Part shown: piece by piece, positions 47,736 to 58,164 of the stretch | How the letters are laid out: every line of letters begins with the position of its first letter | Position numbering within the stretch: position 1 is the first letter of the stretch | Assembly (NCBI GenBank): GCA_022828595.1 | Contig: JAKGHH010000004.1 | Span: forward strand, 82,302,270 to 82,366,269 | Length of the DNA stretch: 64,000 nucleotides | Source of the DNA: Nelumbo lutea | Lineage: Eukaryota; Streptophyta; Magnoliopsida; Proteales; Nelumbonaceae | Direction: 5' to 3' | The notes under the pieces: model-generated | The model's input: the letters and a program-made list of their open reading frames with translations, nothing else | Database searches by the model: none | What the model was told of the DNA's origin: nothing | Made by a program: the position numbers and the translations under genes

Positions 47736-50700
47736 ATGAAGCAAGATGTGGAAAAGGGTGAAAAGGAAGAGCTGATACAACCACTCATAGAGCAACAGAA
47801 CATTGTTGCTTGTAAGGAAGATGGGAGTCACAAGAATGAGAACAGAGGAACCATAGGAATGGTTTTACTTAGTACATTTGTTGCAGTCTGCGGCTCCTTT
47901 GAGTTTGGGTCCTGTGTAAGTAGCAGCTCTCAATTAACACTTCCTTCTCCTTTAACCCCTGAATTATAGGACACCCAACCCCTCTGTTTGATCCTGTAGT
48001 TCATGAATATGGACTAAGGATCTGGTTTGCATAGCACCAACTTTGGGATAATTGATTATTCTGCATGAGAACTCTTCATGCATTTCTCAGATCCTTTAAG
48101 TAAAAATGCCTCTGCTCTTGAATCTGTCTTTTTGAACAACAACTGCAATTCCCAAAGGCCAAGTTCAGATCAATTGCACTCCATGAATTCATCTGAACAC
48201 AGTAACTAAAATATCAACCAAGTCTCCAACCAACTACTTGACAAAGACTGATTTCTCTTTCTGAAGTGCTTCAGTCTACAAGGGAGTCCATCAATCTTTG
48301 ATTTTTCCAAACTGTGTCCACTCGGGCAAGCTGCAAAACATGGAGTCAAGTTGATGAATCAAACTTTGCTCTACATAATTATTTACTATTAGCTTTAGAA
48401 CTGAACTGTCAGGAATAAAAAAAATACGCGATTTTGCTAAGCCTAAGATGTTGTTTGCAGGTGGGCTATTCGGCGCCCACTCAATCTGCTATCCGGAACG
48501 ATCTTCATCTATCTATATCTGAGGTTAGTCAGTTGTTCTCTTTACTTGGGCAATAAGAGTTAACATTATTTGTTGAAATTCCCCTTAAATGTCGCTCAGG
48601 ACCCAACTGGGTTCTAGGCCACCTAGACCAGATCCTGCCGGTCGCCGGAGAATGGAGATGCTTGTCAGTTGTCACCACCGGTGGAACAACTCACAAACCC
48701 ATCACCTGGTGTTTGAATAGCAGCTTTCCAAGAGCTGGAATGAGGATTCAACACATTCATATCAGTCAAATCAGTCCAAAAATCCCTAAAAAAATCCAAC
48801 TATAGCACCAAAACCAACAAAAAAGCTGTCGATGGGTCGGGTATACCCGATAAGATTCAAACCGACTAAAATTGCGGTTTCAATTGGATTAAAAACCCAA
48901 CCATTTATATATATATAGTTAATAGACCTGTTCAAGGGCCGGGCCGGGCATTGCCTTTACATTAACAGAAAATGTTCAGGCCCGAGCCTGAGCCTGAGCC
49001 TGGTCCGACTATAAAGCCTGAAGCTCGGGCCTCGAGCCTCGAGCCTGAGCCCAACTAGAAATTTGGAAAAAAGGATTTTTTTTCTTTTTAATTCAATTAA
49101 AAGTTGTTTTATTTATACTAAAAGACCTCAAAACCTAAAAAAATAATGAAAATTTTCATTATTACTTGAAAAAAAGAGAAGAAAAATATATTATATATGT
49201 TTTTTATCATATAAAATATATTTTTATTAATATAATACATTATCAAGTCAAGCTCGGGCTTGGGCCAGGCTTTTTTGAGAAATCTCGAGTCCAACCCGAA
49301 AAAAAAGTCGGGCCCAATATTTTAGGCATGAGCTCGAACCCGTGGGCTTGAAATCTTGTCCAAGCCCCAATTAGATCAGGCTAGGCCGGGCCGGCACATT
49401 GAACTACCCGGCCCATAAACAGGTCTAATAGTTAATAATATATAAAGGTAATTTGGTTTTCTTATAATTGTTGTAATATTTTTTATTTAAAATGATAAAT
49501 TTCAAAGTTTTAGTTAAAACTTTTGTTTAATCAATATGTATACAATTTGCTGTTAAAAATAGTGTCATTTTTATTAAGGTTATCTACATTATTATAAAGT
49601 GGATATTTGCCTTGGTTTTGATGTGGGTCATAAGTTAAATCACATTAATTTTATTTTTAGTTGCACATGTAAAATACCATGTGCCCCTTACACAGTATTA
49701 TAACAAAATGAAGTTCAGTTACATAAAAAAAGTTATTATTATTGTGAGTAATTGATTGAAGTATTTTGGTTTTAGGTCTATTTTATAAACCCAGTTAAGT
49801 AAGACCCTGTTGGGTGTGTCTTTTTGTGGGTATGTCGGTTATTTATAAGCTTGGCAGACTGTGATTTGATATTTTCCGTTTAATTTGTAGTAGATCTAGC
49901 CGTCAAAAGCTGATGTTCCAAAAGACATAAAAAGTTTAAATTGGACAATTTTGAAAAGCTTTAAATATAATTTTTGTAATTTTTTTTCTATTCATCTTTG
50001 CACAAAAAGATATGTCTTAACCAAACGGACTTCAGACCGTTCAAATCTTAATGCAAAAATTTAATGTATCTTTTGCCTATCAAAACTACCCAAAGATCTT
50101 TCCAGAGAGACTTACCAAAAAATCCCTAATTTATTTCAGATTAATCCACCTTGTCCAAAACAAGACCCGACCCATAGTACATCAGGACCAACCTGTATCC
50201 CATCTGACTCAGAGACAACAGACAACAGATAAGGACATCTTTCCTCTTTCGGCGCCACAAGTCAGCAGCATATTTTTTCATGGTTTTGGATCCTTCCCTT
50301 CATTCTTTTCAGAGAGCGGTGATTATAGTGTTGTTGGGATCGATGCCAATCGGTGCCACATCAAAACATCAGAACCACATCAGCAGTTTAAAAATGGCTG
50401 ATTATTTTGGTGTATGATTGACCAATTTCTGTCAGAAAACAATTATTAAAATGAGGCTGAAAAGAGATGTCACCAAATTCAATGATTCCTCTTTTTTTAG
50501 GCCAATTCGAATTATTCTTGGATGATATGCCATCTGACATGGGGAGAGAGAGTTTCGATAAACACAAATCATTGCTAAAAATCACTACCAAACAAAATTA
50601 TAACTGATTTCTGACAGAAATGCTACTCAAACAAATAATTTCTTTTGATTTCTAAGAAATCCGCATCGGTCCCATATAATATTGTTACTTGAATTTAAGT

Positions 50701-53481
50701 TTTTCTCTTTTAGTAAACACTGTTAAGTGCTAACTAATGGTTAATTTTATGAAAATTTGGCTCAACAGTTTCAATATAAGTTAGTACTTTTTGTGACTTA
50801 TATACTGCAACTTCACAGTATTCATTGTTTGGCTCCGTACTGACAATCGGTGCAATGGCTGGGGCAGTTACAAGTGGTCGCATTGCAGACTTCATTGGTC
50901 GTAAAGAGGTAACTGCAGACTACAGAGGCAATCTAATAATGTATATAAGCCTAGGGTTCTCCATTTGTTTGAAACATGTTGGCTTGTTCATGAAAACAGG
51001 CAATGAGAATGTCAGCTGCTTTCTGCATTACAGGATGGCTTGCCGTTTATTTCTCCAAGGTTTGTCTCTGTTTCTGGGTTTTTGAACCTTTTTATATATT
51101 ACCCATTAGAGTATAACAGAAACCAAATTGGGCAGGGAGCTCTACCACTTGACACTGGAAGGGTTTTCACAGGATATGGAATTGGAGTTTTCTCGTATGT
51201 GGTATGCATCAGTGAATCAGATTTCTTCTTCCCCTTCATTTTGAACTTGGAATCTCCTTGTGCTATTACTTAATCTAGGTTGGACATTAATATAATCATG
51301 TGGATCTCTTGGTACTCATCATTCCAAGTTTTAATAACCAAATCCATGGATAGGTGCCAATCTACATAGCTGAAATAACTCCCAAGAATCTCCGTGGAGG
51401 GCTGACGACAGTGAATCAGGTAAAAGAGCTTGGCACTAAAAGGAAAACAAATGGAGGTTCATTTTTAATACACTGGTGGTGATAATTAGTTATCTGTGAT
51501 TGTTCTGCAGCTCATGATTGTTACCGGATCATCAGTTGCCTTCCTAATAGGGACAATTGTAACATGGCGAACACTGGCTCTAACTGGTAAGAATTCTGAC
51601 ACCCAAAGACAAAATTGATGCAATACAATGACATGGGACTGATTGAGGGGTGTTGTTTGAAGGACTTATTCCATGCATTTTCCTGCTCTTGGGTCTTTTC
51701 TTTATTCCCGAGTCCCCCAGATGGCTGGTAAGCACTGATAGATAAATGGAAAAACATCTATTAGGTTGCATTCTAAACAGGGTAAAGAATGATACAGACG
51801 CGAGATGCCATATAATTATTATCCGTGTTTGCAGGCAAAGGTTGGCCGCAAGAGAGAGTTTGAAATTGCGCTGCAGAAACTTCGTGGCAAGGATGCTGAT
51901 GTTTCTGATGAAGCTGCAGAAATTCAAGTTTGTGAATTCAACTTCTGAACCCAAGAAAACATGTTATAAACAAGGTTGAATAATGAGGTACTGACTGTTG
52001 TGTTGCATAACAGGATTATATAGAGACACTTCAACTTTTGCCGAAAGCTAAAATGGTGGATTTGTTTGAGAGGAGATATATACGTCCAGTCATTGTAAAC
52101 ATTTTTTTTCCCTTGAAAAAACATTCTAAATCAATAGCTTATGGCTTATCATTTTCACAAAATACATCCATTCCATAAAAACCTTACACCATAAACGCAC
52201 TGTTTGCATTTAGGTTGGAGTTGGACTAATGGTGTTCCAGCAATTAGGAGGTATAAATGGAATAGGTTTTTATGCAAGCGAAACATTTGTAGAAGCTGGT
52301 AAAGCACATTTCTAGTTATCTTCTTCTGGATGATCTACACATTCTTAATACATTTAATGAAATTCTGAGCTCGATGTGGAATTGCAGGTTCATCAGGAAA
52401 AGTTGGAACCATAGCCTATGCTTGTCTTCAGGTTTTCATTCTTCCCACAGTCCTCAAATATTGAAAATCTTTTTTTTATCCAATCTCACTATAACTTATT
52501 GACAGGTCCCTATAACTATTGTGGGTGCATTCTTAATGGATAAGTCTGGAAGGAGACCACTTCTAATTGTAAGTAGTACTTAAGTAGTTCTTAAATTTTA
52601 CATCTATACAAGACAGACACCTGGGATGAACAATGGAGATGGTATCAATTTCAGGTTTCGGCAACAGGGACATTTCTAGGCTGCTTTTTGACAGGAATTT
52701 CCTTCTTTCTCAAGGCAAACATGATTACCATTTCAAAGCTTAGATAGATTTCATTTGTAACTTCTGTTCTTTCAGTTACAGCCTGATGATTTTGTACACA
52801 GGGCCACCAATTGTTACATGCATGGGTCCCAATGCTAGCTGTGTCTGGAGTATTGGTAATTCAATTATTATTCTGGTTGTTTTTACAATGTTTGCTGTGG
52901 TTCTAAGTCTTCTGTGGATCTTAACCTTGAAATGCCTTCGAATGGAATCAGATCTATATAGGTTCATTCTCAATTGGAATGGGAGCAGTTCCCTGGCTTA
53001 TGATGTCTGAGGTAACTCAATTTTTTATCCACTGTCATTTTGCACCAATAACTAGCAAGCAATAACTGTTTTTTCCTTCTTTTGTTTGGGTGAAGCAGAA
53101 GTGATAACAATTCTTTGAGTGAAAGAGAGGTTATAACATCTATTAATATTGTTTGATACAGATATTTCCAATAAACATCAAAGGAGCTGCTGGAAGCTTG
53201 GTGACTCTGGTGAACTGGCTTGGTGCTTGGGCAGTTTCCTACACTTTCAACCTTCTAATGAACTTAAGCTCCTCAGGTGAAGAAAATTTATCAATTCAGC
53301 ATATAACATAGAAAGCATGAATTCACATAGTTTAACAGAATATGCTATATTTATTTGGTTTTCAGGTACATTTTTATTCTATGCTGGATTTTGTGCATTA
53401 ACCGTTCTGTTTGTAGCAAAGGTTGTACCAGAAACCAAGGGAAGAACTTTGGAAGAAATCCAAGCCTCCATGAATACATGA
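47736..53481 (+). CDS. ERD6-like sugar transporter (major facilitator superfamily), 18 exons
   Basis: Exons: 47736-47915, 48461-48523, 50819-50908, 51000-51059, 51136-51201, 51354-51419, 51511-51586, 51663-51727, 51835-51927, 52014-52094, 52214-52298, 52388-52431, 52506-52568, 52655-52714, 52802-52855, 52952-53011, 53162-53276, 53366-53481. They join in frame to 1437 bp, 478 residues. The first 40 residues are acidic and cytosolic ([10 protein letters not shown]). Sugar-porter signatures are [10 protein letters not shown] (101-110), PESPRWL (216-222), [12 protein letters not shown] (289-300), DKSGRRP (335-341) and PETKGR (462-467); 12 membrane helices are expected. Family members export monosaccharides from the vacuole by proton symport. 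Introns are GT-AG except intron 14, which starts GC (AAG|GCAAAC). Intron 2 (2.3 kb) contains a hAT-like insertion. Many small exons are typical of the ERD6-like family. Substrate and membrane are inferred from the family. Confidence 0.94.
48915..49435. mobile_element. hAT-like element in transporter intron 2, perfect 8-bp target duplication
   Basis: The element (48923-49427, 505 bp) begins TAGACCTGTTCAAGGGCCGG and ends CCGGCCCATAAACAGGTCTA, flanked by ATAGTTAA on both sides. The interior has GAGCCTGAGCCTGAGCCTGG and other GGGCC-rich runs around an AT-rich core. No transposase. Confidence 0.88.
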
Positions 53482-54504
53482 AGATAGGAAAAATATATTA
53501 GAGTTGAATGAATACATCAAAATTGTTTAATGTAGGTCAATAACACTTGTGTAGTGTGAAAAGTTTCTCCCATCCCCATGGAATTGGAGTAATGTGCATT
53601 CTTTCAAAAAAACAAATAAAAAGAGCTTGATGGAAAATTCTTTATTTGGTGAATTGAATGCATGGAGTAAGAAAATCTGAAATAACTATAACAAAGCAAA
53701 TCAAGTTAGTGATGCTCTTACAAGGAGAAAGCAAATCAGCAAGCCTGATCCAAGATTTCACAAATAGTAGATTTCCCAGTTCATATTAGGTTGAACATAG
53801 TTCTTGATAAATGAGCTATTTATCTTAAAAGCTGGCTATAGTCGATCATTTGACTTGGATAATTTTTAGGGTTGGGGCTTCCATTTTCTTTTGCAGGTGT
53901 TTTATGGTACAAGAACAATAAAATAAAGATAAATAAAAGATGCTTCACAGTTCTGCGAAATCAAATTCTCTCCCCCTTCTCTTTTGCAGTCATAGCTCAA
54001 CAATGGCCACTAGGTTTTATTAATCCCCCTCTTTAAAAAATTAAAAGCCAGGCAATCTTTATTGATTTTCTTAGTGTGTTACTAACAGGATGTTATACAT
54101 AATTAGATCAAGCAAGGGAGCTTCCTTGCACAACTCCACCTATTTTTGCAATACGAGGGGATCTAGATAGGTCACATGTTCAATCCCAAAGTCTGTCAGC
54201 CCTATAATAACCTTGTATTGGAATTTTGTATCATTGGTAGTAGCAATCCTACTTTTAAATTTTTAATGCAGAAGTTGTTCACAGAAGAAGATCTACTTTG
54301 AACAAGAATAAAAAAGAAACATGGAAAGAATTCCTTACAAGAAAAAAAAATTAATTTAATTTTGGAGGGCATTTGTGCGATTTTATTTTTCCAAAACAAA
54401 AGCAACCACTCAATAAGTAAAACCAATACGATTTTGTTGATGTGGCAATCAAGAACAGTGAAAGAAAAAGGGAAAGATGAGATGAGAGATCTACTTACCA
54501 GTAA
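53482..54504. other. Spacer between the transporter gene and its relic paralog
   Basis: 3' untranslated region of the transporter, then AT-rich sequence with no recognised element. The minus-strand frame at 54202-54534 is chance. Confidence 0.4.
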
Positions 54505-55216
54505 TGCAAGACTGTTCTTTGCGGTAAGGAACAATCAAACAGAACCAGTAGCAAAGGAGGATGCATAGGAGCTGTGTTATTCACTTCTTTTGTTGTAGTT
54601 TGTGGTTCACACGGATTCAGTTCTTGTGTAAGCAAATCTTTAACTAAAGTCTTGCTAGAAACAGTCCATGCTTCTATGAATTGATCACGGGAAAAATATA
54701 AAACAATAAAAAAGTAAGGATACACAAAATCCTCCTTTTTTTTTTTTTTTGATGAATGAAGAAATAATCCTCCTTTCTTCTTTTTCACCTATATAAACAG
54801 ATTCAGGATTTAATTTGTGGGCAAGGTTCAAAATTTCGTCACGTATCGGTGGATCACCACAAAATATAAAGAGTTTTGGGGTAAGACCTGTTTTAGGGGT
54901 TAACCAGGGCTTTAACCGACCCCCTGAACATATTTTGAAAAAAAAATATAAAAAATATAAAAGAGGGTTGATACAAAGTCCGGTACACCCAATTTGGCGT
55001 ATCGGACTGTATCGAAACTTTGAACCTTGCTTGTGGGTTCTAATTTGGATAGGCTGTTTATGAGGTGGGCATTCAGAACTCAATTTTACCAAGTTTTAGA
55101 AGACATCAACCTGTAACTTAATTGTTCTGATTCTAGAAACTAATACAATGCTAAAGTCCATTTTGGTGAAAGCAGTATCTTTGATCTTACAGATGGGATA
55201 CTCAGCACCAGCTTAA
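54505..55216 (+). pseudogene. Relic of a tandem ERD6-like transporter: exons 1 and 2 only
   Basis: Frame 54505-54627 translates to a segment ending SKGGCIGAVLFTSFVVVCGSHGFSSC followed by a GTAAGC donor. It aligns with the end of exon 1 of the upstream gene ([25 protein letters not shown], also followed by GTAAG). At 55193-55213, after an ACAG acceptor, MGYSAPA matches VGYSAPT at the start of exon 2, then a stop (TAA, 55214). The upstream acidic N-terminus and exons 3-18 are absent. The relic lies 1 kb downstream in the same orientation, so it is the decayed remnant of a tandem copy. A MITE occupies the former intron. Confidence 0.82.
54815..55036. mobile_element. MITE in the relic transporter's intron, 6-bp flanking repeat
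   Basis: The element (54821-55030, 210 bp) begins GCAAGGTTCAAAATTTCG and ends CGAAACTTTGAACCTTGC, complementary except one base. TTGTGG flanks both sides. GTATCGG occurs near both ends. A shorter relative lies at 25733-25797. The superfamily is not clear from a 6-bp duplication. Confidence 0.78.
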
Positions 55217-55417
55217 TCCACCCTAATGTGGCTTGCCTTCTGTATTTAGATATATTTTATTTTAAATATTTTGTTGATTTGGTGAGTACATACTCTAGAT
55301 ACTAACTTCTTAAGAATCATCAACTCATCTGGTGAGAAGTGACAACTTAGTTGAAATTGATGAGGGCAGATTTGGCACTCCAATGGGATTACGACACCTA
55401 GCACCTCACGACAACCC

Positions 55418-55600
55418 ATCAAAGAGCTCGGCAGCTCTCCAAGGAGCTCGCCAAGGAGCTCGGCAGCTCTCCAAGGAGCTAGGCAGCTCGCCAAGGAGCT
55501 AAGCAGATCTCCAAGGAGCTCGCCACCAAGGAGCTCGGCAACTCTCCAAGGAGCTCGCCAAGGAGCTCGTCACCAAGTAGCCACCAGGGAGCTCATCGCC
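55418..55600. repeat. Tandem GGAGCTCGGCAGCTCTCCAA-type repeats
   Basis: About ten imperfect units of 15-20 bp combine CCAAGGAGCT with CGGCAGCTCT or CGCCAAGGAGCT. They produce many SacI-like GAGCTC hexamers and local self-complementarity (AGCT). GAGCTC/AGCTC motifs recur at 56285-56475. Confidence 0.85.
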
Positions 55601-56037
55601 ATAGGCAGTTCGCCACTTGCAGGGTAGCTCAGTACAAAAAAGCAGTTTGGCATATCACAAGAAGATCTCCTGCCTGACAACCGTACCTGACAGATCTAGT
55701 GGCAGTGCCCATGTCTCTTGCCAGGCGGCGTCGTGTCTGCCATCTCTGAAAAGCATAACACGCCTGACGAGTCCGTACCCTGTAGCAACAGCCTACACCT
55801 GCCACCTCAGTCCTGGCAGTAATGGCTAAGGCAGTGGTGGTTACGCCTGATGTGACTGGGCACCGTTATATAAGGACTCTGACCCCCAAGCCAAGGGGGA
55901 GAGAAGGAAAAAATGGAGGTAATCCTTGCTCTCTAGCTCTCTCATTCCTCTAATATCATCTTCAAGTTCTCTACAATCAGAGTGCTAATTTAGGCATTGG
56001 AGAGTCCCTTTCGGGTAAATACCCCCAGGCCCCCTGG

Positions 56038-56250
56038 TTCAGTTCTCGCAGGTTCTTCAGCTCTCGCCGCCTACAAAGAGGAGGAAAGATGGAGCTCTCA
56101 CAGGTTCCTCAAGCTCCCGCCGCATACAAAGAGGAGGAAATATGGAGTTCTCGCAGGTTCCTCAGCTCCCGCCGCCTACAAAGAGGAGGAAAAGATGGAA
56201 TTCTCGCAAGTCCCTCAGCTCCCGCCGCCTACAAAGGAGAGGAGATCACC
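56038..56250. repeat. Four tandem units of about 55 bp
   Basis: Each unit contains TCTCGCAGGTTCCTCAGCTC, then CCGCCGCCTACAAAGAGGAGG (units near 56045, 56097, 56150, 56205), with a few substitutions per unit. Plus-strand frames across it give Pro/Arg-rich repeats, but there is no gene-like context. Confidence 0.85.
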
Positions 56251-56515
56251 TCATGCAGAGGGCAGTTGGGTTGCGCTACACTAGGGAGCTCCACCATCCT
56301 CTGAGTTACAGGCCGCCTAGGAGCAGGTCAAATGACGAGTCCACCAAGGTAGCTCACCACCAAGGAGCTCAGCATAGCTCTCCCCCGGGCAGTTCACCAT
56401 CAGGGAGTTCGGCATAGCTCGGGCAGATCGGCATAGCTCTCCCCCAAGCAGTTCCCCATCAGAGAGCTCTACCATCCTCTCCTGGGAACAGGTCAAATGA
56501 CGAGGTACTTAGCCA

Positions 56516-58164
56516 AAAGATAAAAAAATCGGTACGTGACCAAAACCGGTTACATCACAAATGATTGCCCAATAATCATCCTGTTAGTCATCTTAAAGGA
56601 TGACCTTCCATAAAATTTAACAGAAAAAAAAAAATGTGTACCTGTGCAATCTCCCTCATGTTTACACTTTGCCCTGTCTGCAAAGAGCTTCTGTATAAAA
56701 TATAAACAGGCAATTTATGTACCAAGGGTATATTTACTAAACAATTGATCAAAATAAAAAAAATAAATAAATAAAGATTTGGGTGGAGGAATATCCCTGA
56801 ACAATTTATGGATTGCCATCCGTCCTCTGAGAGTCTTGTTAATTACTGCTTCCACTGGCTTGTTCTTTTGTTCAAAGATTCAAGGTTCCTATATAGCCAT
56901 AGAAGTCCATATGACAGTATGCCAAATTGAAGCCTATATAATCTTGTAACTCTTATTATGTTATCCTTTGATGTGCCAACCAAGCATCAGAACTTCTGAT
57001 GTCTAGTGAACCACAGTGACAGTGACAGTGAGCCTTTACGAAGTGATACCATATCTTTGCTGTGAAGCTTATTTGAGCTTTCTTACACCTGAGCACTGAG
57101 AACATACTGCATGTTTGCCAAGCCCATAATTTATGTTCCTTCTGAATCTAGGAAGCCACTCATTCCCTATGAGATTTCATATTAGTCTGTCACTTTTGCA
57201 CTTCCACTTTGAGCTACCATGAACAGTGCTGAAAAAGCTCCATGAGCAGTGAAATGGAACACCAAGTCTTTCCAAAAGTGTTATGGCTGTGCCTTGAATT
57301 CTTTGTTGCAACTTGCTTCATGAATCCACTCCAAATTAAGTTGAGAAAAGACCTGAAGGAAAATGGGGTGCGGGGGCTCCAGTATGGACCTAATCCATAT
57401 TCAACTTATGGGTCCGACCCGAATACAAAGGGTTATGTATTTTAGTTTTTTTTTTTTATCTTGTATACTTGTCTCTTGGCTTGAGAGAAAAGTGAAGCGA
57501 CATTGGGTGTATTTGGGGTTTAGGGTTTTCTGTGAGTGAGGTTGTGGGTGCACAGCTCTGTATTTTTCTCCATTGCTGATTTTGTGGTGGATTTCTGCTC
57601 CTTCACCCATAGACATAGGGTATAAACCGAACCACATAAATCTGTGTTCTCTCTGTTTACTTCTTTTTATCTCTGTTTTTCTTTTGTTTTTTAGGTGCCA
57701 TTCGAATCTGTATTTCTGTTTTTACAACAAAAAGCTCACCTTAATTCAATTACTGACCTTATATTTAATTCCTTTGATAAATTGCAGAAAGGCCTTGTCG
57801 GTACCTTGCTGGCTTGCCATAATGCACAACCATAGAATTGCCTGAGTTCGATCCATTATTGTTAATACCAGCCTCCCTCACTCTCCTGCATGTTCTCTGC
57901 ATTAGCTTTTTTAAACGGGGAAAAAGCTTATAGCTTCAACAAATAGAAATGGAAGGCGAGCTTTTCAAGTCTAAAAGGATGCACATTGGGCAAGAGAGTG
58001 GTTACTGAATTCCATCTTGGAGTCTTTTCTCAGAAGATAAGTTAAAAAATCCGATGAATGGGCAAATGATTATGTTAACCAAAGGTGCAACTCTGCAAGA
58101 GCAGGCCCTTGAAAATGGCGGTTTACTGTAGAGACAACAGATGCTCATATACTTTGGGCATTCT
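56516..58164. other. Intergenic, no gene recognised
   Basis: Includes the 3' flank of the minus-strand PPR gene. Short frames at 57242-57845 have no recognisable domain. Confidence 0.4.

Larger units (their letters stand above)
55358..56515 (+). mobile_element. LTR-like sequence related to the older nested element, rich in tandem repeats
   Basis: It begins TGATGAGGGCAGATTTGG, then CACTCCAATGGGATTACG. This is close to the minus-strand start of the LTR at 33037-42111 (TGATGAGGGCATATTTGG, then CCCTCCAATGACATCACG). Like that LTR it has a promoter-like TTATATAAGG (55867-55876), 500 bp in. Only one LTR is visible. I could not locate its right end or a target duplication, so it may be solo or truncated. 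Confidence 0.6.

Noticed and set aside
52776..53010. Transporter exon read in the frames giving open readings across 52776-53010
   Set aside because: These frames do not match the family. The frame reading [18 protein letters not shown] (52802-52855) and [15 protein letters not shown] (52952 on) does, with good splice sites.
29333..56500. A possible symbiosis or nutrient cluster (SPL7, VAPYRIN-like, sugar transporter)
   Set aside because: The genes are unrelated in sequence, lie up to 20 kb apart with large transposons between, and nothing in the sequence shows shared regulation. Proximity alone is not evidence.
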